64,000 bases of DNA from Aureimonas altamirensis (lineage in GTDB: Bacteria > Pseudomonadota > Alphaproteobacteria > Rhizobiales > Rhizobiaceae): assembly GCF_023702225.1 (NCBI RefSeq), contig NZ_JAMQCO010000006.1, positions 1 to 64,000 of the forward strand. The letters are read 5' to 3'. Every line of letters starts with the position of its first letter. The first letter of the stretch is position 1. Below, in pieces: positions 36,791 through 45,602 of this stretch. A program made the translations under genes and the position numbers. Below the pieces are notes generated by a model that ran no database searches, was not told where the DNA came from, and saw only the letters and a program-made list of their open reading frames with translations.

Positions 36791-37644
36791 AGGGCCGCTA
36801 TCTCGTCACGGTCGCGGTCGCGGCCCCGCCCGTAGCGCTGCTGGCCGCCTTCTTCGTCGTGCCGCTCGCCTACCTTCTCTATGTCAGCTTCATGAGCAAT
36901 TCCGATACGGCGCTCTTCGATGCAAGACCCACGATCGAGAATTACACGGTCGTTCTGACGGACCCGTTCTACTGGATGATCATCCAGCGAACACTGTTGG
37001 CCACCGGCACCGTCCTGGTTCTCTGCTTCGTCATCGGCTATCCCGTCGCCCTGTACGCGGCGCGCCTCTCGCCCCGTGGCAGGATGCTGATGCTGCTGGC
37101 CATGATGGTGCCGCTGATGGTCAGCAACGTGGTGCGGGCCTATGGCTGGGTTGCCATTCTCGGCCGTCGCGGGGTCGTCAGCAGTACGCTGGAGGGTCTC
37201 GGGGCTATCGCTCGTCCGGCCCAGTATCTCTACTCCTTCGAGGCGGTGACGCTTGGGCTCCTGACCATTCTCCTGCCGTTCATGATCGTGTCCTTGACCA
37301 ACTCGATCGCCGCCATCGACAAGACCTACTCCGAAGCCGCGCAATCGCTCGGGGCCGGGCCTTGGCGGTCATTCTGGCGCGTGACCCTGCCCCTGAGCAG
37401 TCCAGGCATAGCCTCCGGGTTAATGCTGGTGACGTTTCTCGCCCTCAGCGCCTATGTCAGCATCGCGCTCTTGGGGGGGCCGCGCTACAAGCTGCTCGTC
37501 AGTTTCGTGTTCGAGAGTGTGTCGACATTCCGTTGGCCCCGCGCGGCTGCGCTTTCCTTCATCCTGCTTGCCATAGCACTCGTCATCGCTGTTGCGATAC
37601 AGATGATCGTGCGTCCGCAGCGCGTCCAGGGAAGGGGCGCCTGA
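36787..37644 (+). CDS. ABC transporter permease, PotB class
   Basis: A 285-residue inner-membrane permease with six helices. The family features LLAAFFVVPLAYLLYVSF at the N-terminus and the coupling loop DKTYSEAAQSLGAGPWRSFW (about residues 178-197) are visible. GTG start overlapping the ATPase stop. Encodes one half of the channel. Confidence 0.92.
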   Translation: MKGRYLVTVAVAAPPVALLAAFFVVPLAYLLYVSFMSNSDTALFDARPTIENYTVVLTDPFYWMIIQRTLLATGTVLVLCFVIGYPVALYAARLSPRGRMLMLLAMMVPLMVSNVVRAYGWVAILGRRGVVSSTLEGLGAIARPAQYLYSFEAVTLGLLTILLPFMIVSLTNSIAAIDKTYSEAAQSLGAGPWRSFWRVTLPLSSPGIASGLMLVTFLALSAYVSIALLGGPRYKLLVSFVFESVSTFRWPRAAALSFILLAIALVIAVAIQMIVRPQRVQGRGA

Positions 37645-37646
37645 CC

Positions 37647-38429
37647 ATGGGGACATTCCTGCTCCGGCTCATTACGGGCATCGCATTGGCACTCATCGTG
37701 GGTCCGATCCTCGTCGTGCTCGTCGTCGCATTCAGCTCGGGCGCCAGCCTGTCCTTCCCGCCGCCGGGGGTGTCGCTGCGCTGGTTCGTCGCCTTCCTGC
37801 AGAACAACGAAATGCGCAACGCCTTCGTGCTGAGCATCGGTCTGGCGCTCGTATCGGCAAGCGCATCGACGGTGCTGGGCCTTCTAGCGGCCGTCCACGT
37901 GTCGCGAACGCGGGGAACCGCGTCGAATATCGTGCAGATCTTGACGATGGCGCCGCTCGTGTTTCCGGCACTTATCCTGGGCGTGGCGCTTCTTCTCATG
38001 TTCAAGTCGCTTGGCATCGGGATCCTGCCTGGGCTGTTCATCGCCCATGTCGTCGTCTGTCTGCCCTACGCCTTCCGCAGTGTCCTGACGTCGCTGCAGA
38101 GCTTCGACCTGACGCTGGAGGAAGCCGGGCGCAGCCTCGGCGCGAGCCCGATGCGCACCTTCATGCTGATCACCCTGCGCATCGTTTGGCCGGGTGTGCT
38201 GAGCGGTTGGCTGTTCGCCTTCGTGGTTTCCTTCGGCGAACTCAACACCGCCTTGTTCCTGACCGGGCCCGGCGTGACGACCTTGCCCATCGAGATCTTC
38301 AGCTACCTGCAGTTCCAGGGCAATCAGCTGGTGGTCGCCGCGGCGTCGGCGCTTCAGATTCTCGTCATCATCCTTGTCCTTCTGGTCGCCGAGCGCATCG
38401 TCGGCGCCCGTCAAATCGTTCAACGGTAA
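37647..38429 (+). CDS. ABC transporter permease, PotC class
   Basis: A 260-residue partner permease; FSSGASLSFPPPGVSLRWF is typical of PotC proteins, and the coupling loop is TLEEAGRSLGASPMRTFM. Two bases separate it from the PotB-type gene. Six helices, no signal peptide. Confidence 0.92.
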   Translation: MGTFLLRLITGIALALIVGPILVVLVVAFSSGASLSFPPPGVSLRWFVAFLQNNEMRNAFVLSIGLALVSASASTVLGLLAAVHVSRTRGTASNIVQILTMAPLVFPALILGVALLLMFKSLGIGILPGLFIAHVVVCLPYAFRSVLTSLQSFDLTLEEAGRSLGASPMRTFMLITLRIVWPGVLSGWLFAFVVSFGELNTALFLTGPGVTTLPIEIFSYLQFQGNQLVVAAASALQILVIILVLLVAERIVGARQIVQR

Positions 38430-38433
38430 CATC

Positions 38434-40221
38434 ATGGCTCCCTTCACCACACGTCCCGAACTGTCCGGAACCTTCGGTGCCGTCAGCACGACCCATTGGC
38501 TGGGCACCGGGGTCGGCATGTCCGTCCTGGAACGTGGCGGCAACGCCTTCGACGCCGCCGCCGCATGCGGTTTCGTCCTCCAGATCGTCGAGCCGCATCT
38601 GAACGGTCCCGGCGGTGAAGTGCCGATTATTCTGCAGGCAGCCGGACAAGACGCTCCCATCGTCATCTGCGGGCAAGGGGTTGCTCCGGGCCTGGCGACC
38701 GTCGATCGGTTCCGCGAACTGGGTCTCGCCATGGTGCCCGGTACGGGCCTGCTACCCGGCGTCGTACCGGGCGCCTTCGACGCATGGATGCTCATGCTGC
38801 GCGACTACGGTACATGGCACCTGGAAGACGTGCTTTCCTACGCGATCGGGTATGCGGAACGCGGCTTTCCGCTCATCGAGCGTGCGGTTTCGTCCATCGT
38901 GCCGGTGGCCGATCTCTTCCGGCAAAGCTGGACCAGTTCGGCGGAGGTCTGGTTGCCCGCAAACCGCATCCCGCGACCGGGCGCGCTGATGACTACTCCG
39001 GGGATCGCGCAAACCTATCGCCGTATCATAGACGAAGCCAAAGCGTCGTCCGCCGACCGCATCGCGCAGATAGAGGCCGCGCGGAACGCGTTCTACCGAG
39101 GGTTCGTCGCGGAGGCGATCGACCGTTTCTACCGGACCGCTTCGCTGCCCGACACGTCGGGCCGTGACAACCCCGGCCTGCTACGAGGCGACGACCTTGC
39201 CGCATGGTCGGCAACGGTCGAGGAAACCACCTCGTGCACCTATGGCGGCTTGGAGGTGCACAAGACGGGCCCGTGGGGTCAAGGCCCGGTGATGCTTCAG
39301 CAGCTCAAGATGCTCGAGTGCTTCGATCTGCCGGCGCTGGACCCGCTCGGCGCGGAGTTCGTGCACTTGCAGGTCGAATGCGCCAAACTCGCCTTTGCCG
39401 ATCGCGAAGCCTTTTACGGCGACCCGCAAGCATCCGACATTCCGATGGAAACGCTTCTGTCCACAGCCTATGCCAATGAGCGCGTCAAGCTGGTGGGTGC
39501 GCAAGCGAGCATGGAACTGCGCGCAAGCCATCTGCCTGACGCCGCAAGACGGCTTGCAGCCATCGCCGCCCGTGGTGGGAGCGAGGTTCCAATGGGACCC
39601 GGCGGAGGCGAGGTGACCTTTGCACCCGTACCGGAAATCGAAGGCGATACGGTTCATCTCGACATCATGGATCGCTTAGGAAACGCCGTTTCTGCCACAC
39701 CCAGCGGCGGATGGTTGCAGAGTTCGCCGGTGGTGCCGGGTCTCGGTTTCCCATTGTCGACGCGCGCCCAGATGTTCTGGCTCGATGACGATCTGCCCTC
39801 GACCCTGCGACCGGGAACGCGCCCGCGGACAACTTTAACGCCGACATTGATTACCCGGGAAGGCCGGCCTTGCCTAGCCATCGGTACGCCGGGGGGCGAC
39901 CAGCAGGACCAGTGGCCGCTGACCGTGCTGCTTCGGCACCTGCATCATGGCTATGCACTCCAACGCGCCATCGATGCGCCGATGTTCCACAGCCGACATT
40001 GGCCGGGCTCCTTCTACCCGCGCGAGTACGAGCTGGGCAGCCTGCTTATCGAAGACAGGTTCGCCCCCCATGTGCAGGCTGACCTTCAGGCGCGGGGCCA
40101 CCTGCTGAACGTGCAAGGCGCTTGGTCTTTGGGCCGCGTCTGCGCTGTTTCGCGCGACGGCGATCTGCTGGGCGCCGCAGCAACGCCGCGCCACATGCAG
40201 GGCTATGCGTTGGCGCGTTGA
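38434..40221 (+). CDS. Gamma-glutamyltransferase/hydrolase-family protein, cytosolic
   Basis: A 595-residue member of the Ntn-hydrolase GGT family. The N-terminal subunit begins with the substrate-side motif SVLERGGNAFDAAAACGFVL and has EPHLNGPGGEVPI. The autocleavage/nucleophile site is EGDTVHLDIMD, with Thr406 as the predicted catalytic residue. A later GTPGGDQQDQWP matches the conserved GTPGG region. Unlike secreted GGT it has no signal peptide, so cleavage takes place inside the cell after import. Starts four bases after the PotC-type gene. Substrate unknown: glutathione conjugates, gamma-glutamyl-polyamines and gamma-glutamyl amino acids are all possible; cephalosporin-acylase-like activity also occurs in this family. 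Confidence 0.88.
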   Translation: MAPFTTRPELSGTFGAVSTTHWLGTGVGMSVLERGGNAFDAAAACGFVLQIVEPHLNGPGGEVPIILQAAGQDAPIVICGQGVAPGLATVDRFRELGLAMVPGTGLLPGVVPGAFDAWMLMLRDYGTWHLEDVLSYAIGYAERGFPLIERAVSSIVPVADLFRQSWTSSAEVWLPANRIPRPGALMTTPGIAQTYRRIIDEAKASSADRIAQIEAARNAFYRGFVAEAIDRFYRTASLPDTSGRDNPGLLRGDDLAAWSATVEETTSCTYGGLEVHKTGPWGQGPVMLQQLKMLECFDLPALDPLGAEFVHLQVECAKLAFADREAFYGDPQASDIPMETLLSTAYANERVKLVGAQASMELRASHLPDAARRLAAIAARGGSEVPMGPGGGEVTFAPVPEIEGDTVHLDIMDRLGNAVSATPSGGWLQSSPVVPGLGFPLSTRAQMFWLDDDLPSTLRPGTRPRTTLTPTLITREGRPCLAIGTPGGDQQDQWPLTVLLRHLHHGYALQRAIDAPMFHSRHWPGSFYPREYELGSLLIEDRFAPHVQADLQARGHLLNVQGAWSLGRVCAVSRDGDLLGAAATPRHMQGYALAR

Positions 40222-40609
40222 TACGAACCGTCGGCCCGCAGTCTTCTCGACCATCTCGTATCGGACGATAAGACTTCGCCGATGACGTATGCTTGAGGCT
40301 GCGGAGGTTTTCGCTTTCGGGGTGATCTTACGGTAAGCCCGATGTCCTGAATGGGGTTGGTCGCTGAACGGCGGCTTTCCCCGATCCTTCATTGAAATCG
40401 GTCAGTCCGCTGTCGGCCCCGAACCGTACGGGCCATAAACAGCTTCGATGCTCCGCGAATATCGGGAGCGTCTTCGAAGAGGTGGTAGGGAGAAGGGCAA
40501 CCTTTTGCAGTCCCCTTTACATGCGCGGAAGCTGGAGGATGATGTGGGGATGAGCATAGGCCCGGCGCTTACAACTCGGTGATTCCAGGCTAAAGGCTTC
40601 CAGGGCGCG
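40222..40609. other. Intergenic with dispersed-repeat copy B
   Basis: No gene supported. Contains a repeat copy (40363-40420) followed by a stretch shared with 45455-45488. Confidence 0.55.
40363..40446 (+). repeat. Dispersed repeat copy B with 3' extension
   Basis: GCTGAACGGCGGCTTTCCCC then GGTCAGTCCGCTGTCGGCCCC, aligned with copy A. The following bases, together with the end of the unit (40413-40446), are shared with 45455-45488: 34 positions with about four differences, including GGGCCATAAA. Confidence 0.7.
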
Positions 40610-41647
40610 ATGCGATTTCCTAGCCACTTCTTCCGCCGCCGCAAGGCTGAGCCGGCCCCAGTGACGCCGTGGCCAGACGGTCCTGCACCCGCCGAAGTTA
40701 AGCCAGATCCCGACGGCATGAACCCGATCCTGCGCCTTGCGGACGAGTGGCGCCTACCTCGGCACGAGACGCGCATGGAGGTCGAGGCACGCTGCGGCAT
40801 TCTACCCGATCCGATCTATGGGTGGCCAGCTCTCGTCCTTTTTGATGCCAAATCCCTGCCAGGCGCAATGGCGCCCTGGACGGCGAGCGCCTTCGAGCGC
40901 ATTCCGCCTCAGTTTCCCATCACGCGCTTCAGTGTCCTCGCGTGGTTCGAGGACGACGCACACGAGAACTTGCGACGCACAGCCGATTATCTCGAGACAT
41001 CGCTCGGGCCGGCGCCGGTCGGTCAGCAATGGAACACTGTCGTTGCCAAGTGGCGCTCGGGGCTGGCCGAGGTCTCGCTCACGGTATGGCCGCCAGCCTG
41101 GCAGTCGCACGATGTGCAGAACCCCTCCGAGGATCGCGAGCCCCGCATAGGGACCGCCTGCCATGTGACGTTGATGACTGGCTTCCGTTTGGGCCTGAGC
41201 GGAACGGAGAGGGAATGGGTTGAAGGCTTCCAACCGATCGCGATCGACGGAAATGTAGGGACTGTAAGCATGGCACGGGCCGGACGCCACGCGCCAAACG
41301 AAACGGAACTCGAATACGTGCGTGACCCAGAAGACCTGGTAGAAGACCGGCTCAGGACGCTCGGCGTGTCACGGGACGGCGAGGCGCTCATCGTGGTGTC
41401 GGATCAGCTTTACGTCATACCTTGCACTGACATCCTGCGCTTGGAGGTGCTCCGCATGACGCCGGCTAAGGGCGGAGGCGGTTCGTCGCTCCATGCTCAT
41501 TGCCGGACGAGGGCACCGGGCGCGGACGACCATTCCGTGTTCGTCGCGCAGCACAGCGATCCCAACGGCATGACGGCGCTCGGGCAAGAGCTTGGCAAGC
41601 GGCTCGGCTGCTCAGTCGAGATCAGCCCCTATTTTCCGGATTGCTGA
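40610..41647 (+). CDS. Uncharacterised protein, 345 residues
   Basis: A soluble-looking protein with no transmembrane helix or signal peptide. It begins with a basic patch (RFPSHFFRRRK). Much of it is mixed alpha/beta with many Trp and Arg (RLADEWRLPRHETRMEVE, VWPPAWQSHD). The composition and codon use are those of a real gene. I do not recognise the family. It stands isolated between two dispersed-repeat copies, which suggests it sits in an exchangeable segment. Confidence 0.6.
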   Translation: MRFPSHFFRRRKAEPAPVTPWPDGPAPAEVKPDPDGMNPILRLADEWRLPRHETRMEVEARCGILPDPIYGWPALVLFDAKSLPGAMAPWTASAFERIPPQFPITRFSVLAWFEDDAHENLRRTADYLETSLGPAPVGQQWNTVVAKWRSGLAEVSLTVWPPAWQSHDVQNPSEDREPRIGTACHVTLMTGFRLGLSGTEREWVEGFQPIAIDGNVGTVSMARAGRHAPNETELEYVRDPEDLVEDRLRTLGVSRDGEALIVVSDQLYVIPCTDILRLEVLRMTPAKGGGGSSLHAHCRTRAPGADDHSVFVAQHSDPNGMTALGQELGKRLGCSVEISPYFPDC

Positions 41648-42013
41648 CCTAATGCGAATGACGGTTCAAATGAATGACGGCTTTCGGGATGGCACAAAAA
41701 GCGTTGCTCGGGCTGAAACGGGGTCGTTTGCTGAACGGCCGCTTTCCCATCACCTGAGCCAGAAACGGACAGTCCGTTGTCGGTCCCAGCTCTGCCATCC
41801 GTGCGGGCAGACTGGATGGCAAGTTTCCGGCGATGCCGGAAGCACCACGAACGGCTACAATGGGGGTCGGAACCCGCCCTTGCGATCAGCTTGCATTCAA
41901 TTGCAGTGTCGGCGTTGAGTCACGCGGATCCGGACTTTTCGGTATCGGCGCGGAAGCGTACGAGGAGGTTATCTCCGATGAGGCGTGGTTTCCTGTCAGT
42001 CTCCTTTCGGGCA
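41648..42013. other. Intergenic with dispersed-repeat copy C
   Basis: No gene supported beyond the repeat at 41730-41787. Confidence 0.5.
41730..41787 (+). repeat. Dispersed repeat copy C
   Basis: GCTGAACGGCCGCTTTCCCA then CAGAAACGGACAGTCCGTTG and TCGGTCCC, the same layout and length as copies A and B. Confidence 0.7.
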
Positions 42014-42504
42014 ATGAATACAGAAAGGCCGCCGTCGATCGTCGGCGGTCAGGCACGACGAGGCATCGACATCAACGGATTGCTAACGAAGTATGAGAAC
42101 GTTCTAAAAGCACTGTCGGCATGGGCTGCGGGCAGCGATAACATCCGATGCGTCGTACTTACAGGCTCAGCCGCTTCCAAAACCGCCCATCCGCTATCCG
42201 ATCGTGACGTCGAGCTCCATGTTCGCGATCCCGCGATCTTTGAACATGACGACCCATGGTGGAGAACGCTCGGCAATGTTCTCGCAGTCGAGCGGCTGGA
42301 GAACGGTAACTGCCAGTCGACGCGTATCGTGTACTAGGTCCAGGCAAGCTCGACTTCACTTTGGTAGATATCGGTGACGAGCGCGGCGCCTACGATCGGC
42401 CGTTCGAGGTTCTGCTCGATAAGGACGGTGACGGATTACGCTTTGGTGGCGGACCAAATTCGGAAACTTCACGGCCGATAAGCGCGGAGAATGTCGGTGT
42501 TTAG
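42014..42504 (+). pseudogene. Aminoglycoside 6-adenylyltransferase-like remnant
   Basis: From the ATG at 42014 the frame has the nucleotidyltransferase motif VVLTGSAASKTAHPLSDRDV, with the D-x-D pair that binds metal (SDRDVELHV). It stops at 42337 (TAG). In another frame the protein continues from about 42331: PGKLDFTLVDIGDERGAYDR through to a stop at 42504. Family members (ANT(6)/AadK-like) are about 280-300 residues; the C-terminal half is absent. Frameshift plus truncation make it a pseudogene. Resistance is not expected. Confidence 0.7.
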
Positions 42505-42523
42505 TAGCACGACACGCGGCTCG

Positions 42524-42793
42524 CTACACGGCCCGTTTATCGGCTGGTTCGATAAAGGCAATGGGACGTGACGGGGATTGGTGGTCTATCCGTTGAAAGA
42601 GGCTCACCCAAGTGTTGTCGTCTCGATGGCGGAACTTCGCTACGAACATAAGGGTTCCTAATGCAACGCACTCTTCGGCCTGGCTCAGCAACTCATCGCC
42701 ATAAGCGCCATGAACACCGACGCCATGCTGCACAACCAGATACCCGTTGTATTTGTCCAAGCCTGTTTGAACTAACCGCTGCGTGTCTATCAT
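42524..42793 (-). CDS. Hypothetical small protein
   Basis: An 89-residue frame (MIDTQRLVQTGLDKYN at the start) of balanced composition, soluble. No family recognised. It lies in a low-quality interval between a pseudogene and chrA; coding status is doubtful. Confidence 0.35.
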   Translation of the reverse strand: MIDTQRLVQTGLDKYNGYLVVQHGVGVHGAYGDELLSQAEECVALGTLMFVAKFRHRDDNTWVSLFQRIDHQSPSRPIAFIEPADKRAV

Positions 42794-42965
42794 CGCCAAT
42801 CCGCTATGTTGCAGCGTGCCCGTAAGTGCTGCTCGTCACGGTTCCAGATACGGAACAGCACTGCTGTTGGATGCACTGCAGCAAACTATTTTCTCATACC
42901 CATACCTCCGCTCTGAATATGCAGGGTTTTCCGCGGGTAGCGCTATCGTCTGACGTGCGCCGGCG

Positions 42966-44381
42966 TTACTCCGAGATCGCAACGAGGTGCCAAAGCGCTC
43001 CGGCTGCTGCCGCACCGAGCAATGTTGGAATTACCCCAAGGCGGAAGCGGAAAAGGGCGACTGCAGCAGCGACAAACAGAATGAGGGCGGCGGGATCGAC
43101 GCTCGTCATCTGCGGCAAGTCCAGGGACAGATAGCCGAGCCGGACCTCCAAGACCTCGCGGAATAGGACATGCAGCCCAAACCAGACGGCAAGGTTCAGT
43201 ATCACCCCAACTACTGATGCCGTGATAGCGGAAAGTGCTCCCGAAAGCGCGCGATTGCCGCGCAGCCGTTCTATGAAAGGCGCGCCGAGGAATATCCATA
43301 GGAAGCACGGCAGGAAAGTCACCCACGTCGTCAGCAGTCCTCCGAGAGTGGCCGCGAGGTATGGGTTCAGGGTGCCAGGATCGCGGAAGGCAGCCAGGAA
43401 GCCGACGAACTGCGTGACCATGATCAAAGGTCCCGGCGTCGTCTCAGCCAGCCCAAGGCCATTCAGCATTTCGCCGGGCGCCAGCCAGCCAAAATTGTCC
43501 ACTGCCTGTTGAGCGACGTAGGCGAGCACGGCGTAGGCTCCGCCGAAGGTGACCACCGCCATTTTGGAGAAGAACACGGCTATGTCGGCGAAGACGTTCT
43601 CGGTTCCAAGTGCGAGGATCAAAGCCCCGACGGGGACGAGCCAGAGAGCCAGGAAGACCACCGAGATGCGCAGCGCCCAACCAAGGTTTGGGCGGGTATG
43701 CTCGGGCACACCTTCGCCGAGAGCTGAGTCTGAGTCCGACAGCACATCGCCCTTCGAAGCGCTGTGTCCACCACCTCCGGCGAAAGTTGCCGACCCTGAA
43801 CGGGCGCCGGCGTAGCCAATCAGGCCAGCCGCGACGATGATGGCAGGGAACGGTACGTCGAAAAGAAAGATCGCGGCGAAGGCGGCGCTGGCAATGGCGA
43901 CCATGGTTCGGTTGCGCAACGCTCTGCGACCAATACGGTTCACAGCTTCGAGCACGATCGCCAGCACCGCCGCCTTGAGGCCGAAGAACAGCCCGGCAAC
44001 TATCCCAACGTTTCCGAACAAGACGTAGACGAAGGATAGGGCCATGATCGCCAACAGGCCCGGCAGCACGAACAGTCCACCCGCCACGAGACCGCCCTTC
44101 GTGCGATGAAGAAGCCATCCGACATAGGTGGCGAGCTGCTGGGCCTCGGGACCGGGCAGGAGCATGCAGTAGTTCAGCGCATGGAGGAACCGCTCCTCGC
44201 CGATCCAGCGCTTCTCGTCGACGAGCACCCGGTGCATGAGGGCGATTTGTCCGGCGGGACCGCCAAAGGACAAACAGGCGATCTTGAACCACACCCAGGC
44301 AGCTTCCCCGAAGGCAATACCATGAGCGTGGGCGGCCGGGCGGTCGGCATCTGAGAGCCGGGTCACGTGAGCGTCGGTCAT
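42966..44381 (-). CDS. chrA: Chromate transporter ChrA (two-domain)
   Basis: A 471-residue inner-membrane chromate efflux protein of the long CHR family with two homologous halves. The first half has FKIACLSFGGPAGQIALMH and NYCMLLPGPEAQQLATYVGW; the second has FSKMAVVTFGGAYAVLAYV and LGLAETTPGPLIMVTQFVGF. The G-P-G / T-P-G motifs are diagnostic. ATG at 44381 (MTDAHV), one base beyond the end of chrB, so the two are co-transcribed. Confidence 0.94.
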   Translation of the reverse strand: MTDAHVTRLSDADRPAAHAHGIAFGEAAWVWFKIACLSFGGPAGQIALMHRVLVDEKRWIGEERFLHALNYCMLLPGPEAQQLATYVGWLLHRTKGGLVAGGLFVLPGLLAIMALSFVYVLFGNVGIVAGLFFGLKAAVLAIVLEAVNRIGRRALRNRTMVAIASAAFAAIFLFDVPFPAIIVAAGLIGYAGARSGSATFAGGGGHSASKGDVLSDSDSALGEGVPEHTRPNLGWALRISVVFLALWLVPVGALILALGTENVFADIAVFFSKMAVVTFGGAYAVLAYVAQQAVDNFGWLAPGEMLNGLGLAETTPGPLIMVTQFVGFLAAFRDPGTLNPYLAATLGGLLTTWVTFLPCFLWIFLGAPFIERLRGNRALSGALSAITASVVGVILNLAVWFGLHVLFREVLEVRLGYLSLDLPQMTSVDPAALILFVAAAVALFRFRLGVIPTLLGAAAAGALWHLVAISE

Positions 44382-44382
44382 G

Positions 44383-45201
44383 TCATGCTCCTCCCTTCCT
44401 GCCCGGCCAATTGTGCGTCTCCTCCGTCGCGTCACGGCACCAGCGGTAGAACGCGTCGTAGAGGATAAGGCCCGCGTTCAGCTGCTCCAGATCGTCGGAA
44501 AACATTCGGGAAAGCCCGAGGGAGGCAGCAAGAAGGCCGGGCGCTTCAGTCGCGAGCTCTGGGCGCGCGGTGTCGGCCCCCCGTACCATCGTCGCGAGGC
44601 GCAGGAGCGGCGCGGTGCCAAGTGCGAGCTCGTCAACCATGGTGTCGAAGGTGCAGCGCTCCCCGCGGTGACTCCAGAAGACGCTCTCAACGTCGAAGGG
44701 CGTTGCGCCGAAGCGCTCGGCAACGGCCTCGACCTCGGGGGGCTGGACGAACAGGAAGACGGCGAAGGGGTCGACAAAGCGGCGGATCAGCCAGGGACAT
44801 GCGATACGGTCGACCTTGGGTCGGGCCCGCGTCACCCAGACGGTACGACCCTGCTTGTCCCGCCGCGGGAGTTTCCCCTCCGGAACGAGAGGAAGTTCGG
44901 CCGCCGCCCATGCATTGTGTCCGCCGTCCAGCGCCTCCGCGGGAATGCCCTCGTGGCGAAGCCAAGCCGCGACCCCGTGACTGAGCCCGGCGCCCGTCCG
45001 ACAGACCACGACGGCCGTTCGTCCCGTTAGGTCCCTCGACCACGAGGCAGCATCGAGGTGCCCCCGTCGCAGGGCACCGGGAAGGAGGCGTGGGTCGGCG
45101 AAAAAGTCCTCGTCGGTGCGTACGTCGACGATGAAGGGTGACTTCGGGGTGCCCACGAGGCGGGCGAGCTTGTCGTGCGTAATGGTAATAGAAGAGGCCA
45201 T
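44383..45201 (-). CDS. chrB: Rhodanese-ChrB fusion, chromate resistance protein
   Basis: A 272-residue two-domain protein. The N-terminus (residues 8-110) is a rhodanese domain with active-site loop VVVCRTGAGLSHG. The C-terminal domain (about 125-265) is ChrB_C: WVTRARPKVDRIACPWLIRR, CTFDTMVDELAL and a terminal helix LILYDAFYRWCRD. The classical ChrB N-terminal chromate-sensing domain is replaced by the rhodanese module. It may thus act in sulfur/redox protection rather than as a repressor. Start at ATG 45201; an in-frame ATG at 45216 is possible. Followed directly by chrA. Confidence 0.9.
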   Translation of the reverse strand: MASSITITHDKLARLVGTPKSPFIVDVRTDEDFFADPRLLPGALRRGHLDAASWSRDLTGRTAVVVCRTGAGLSHGVAAWLRHEGIPAEALDGGHNAWAAAELPLVPEGKLPRRDKQGRTVWVTRARPKVDRIACPWLIRRFVDPFAVFLFVQPPEVEAVAERFGATPFDVESVFWSHRGERCTFDTMVDELALGTAPLLRLATMVRGADTARPELATEAPGLLAASLGLSRMFSDDLEQLNAGLILYDAFYRWCRDATEETHNWPGRKGGA

Positions 45202-45602
45202 GCCGCGTCCGTCCATGAAATGGATATGGGGGAACGCGATACTTCGACCGTGGCCTCGTGGGGAGATCGCAGTCCCCATTCGTCTACATCACCTGCCTGC
45301 ATAACCCGTGTCAACGGCCGCTTCGAGCGTTTCTGCAGACCCCTCGTAAACGTCTCGATTGGGGTCGTGAGCGGACCAGGCAAACTTTGCCCGATGATGC
45401 GAGCCCAGACGTCAGCTTACCGCCAAGCGTTCACCAGAACCGGACGGTTGGGAATCGGCCCCGAACCAGACGGGCCATAAATGGCTTCCATGGGGTGGAA
45501 AGGAGATCTTCCGCTTCCGGCAAATTGAGACATGAAAGCTGCCACTCGTGGCGAGGAATCGTCCAAAGACAAGGACGCCTTCCGTTGCGAGTGCTGCCGG
45601 GT
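45202..45602. other. Intergenic with a degenerate dispersed-repeat copy
   Basis: No gene supported. Holds repeat copy E (45406-45488). Confidence 0.5.
45406..45488 (+). repeat. Dispersed repeat copy E, degenerate
   Basis: Aligns weakly with the 5' block (ACGTCAGCTTACCGCC) and better with the 3' block (CAGAACCGGACGG, then TCGGCCCC). The end (45455-45488) matches 40413-40446 at about 30 of 34 positions. Confidence 0.55.
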
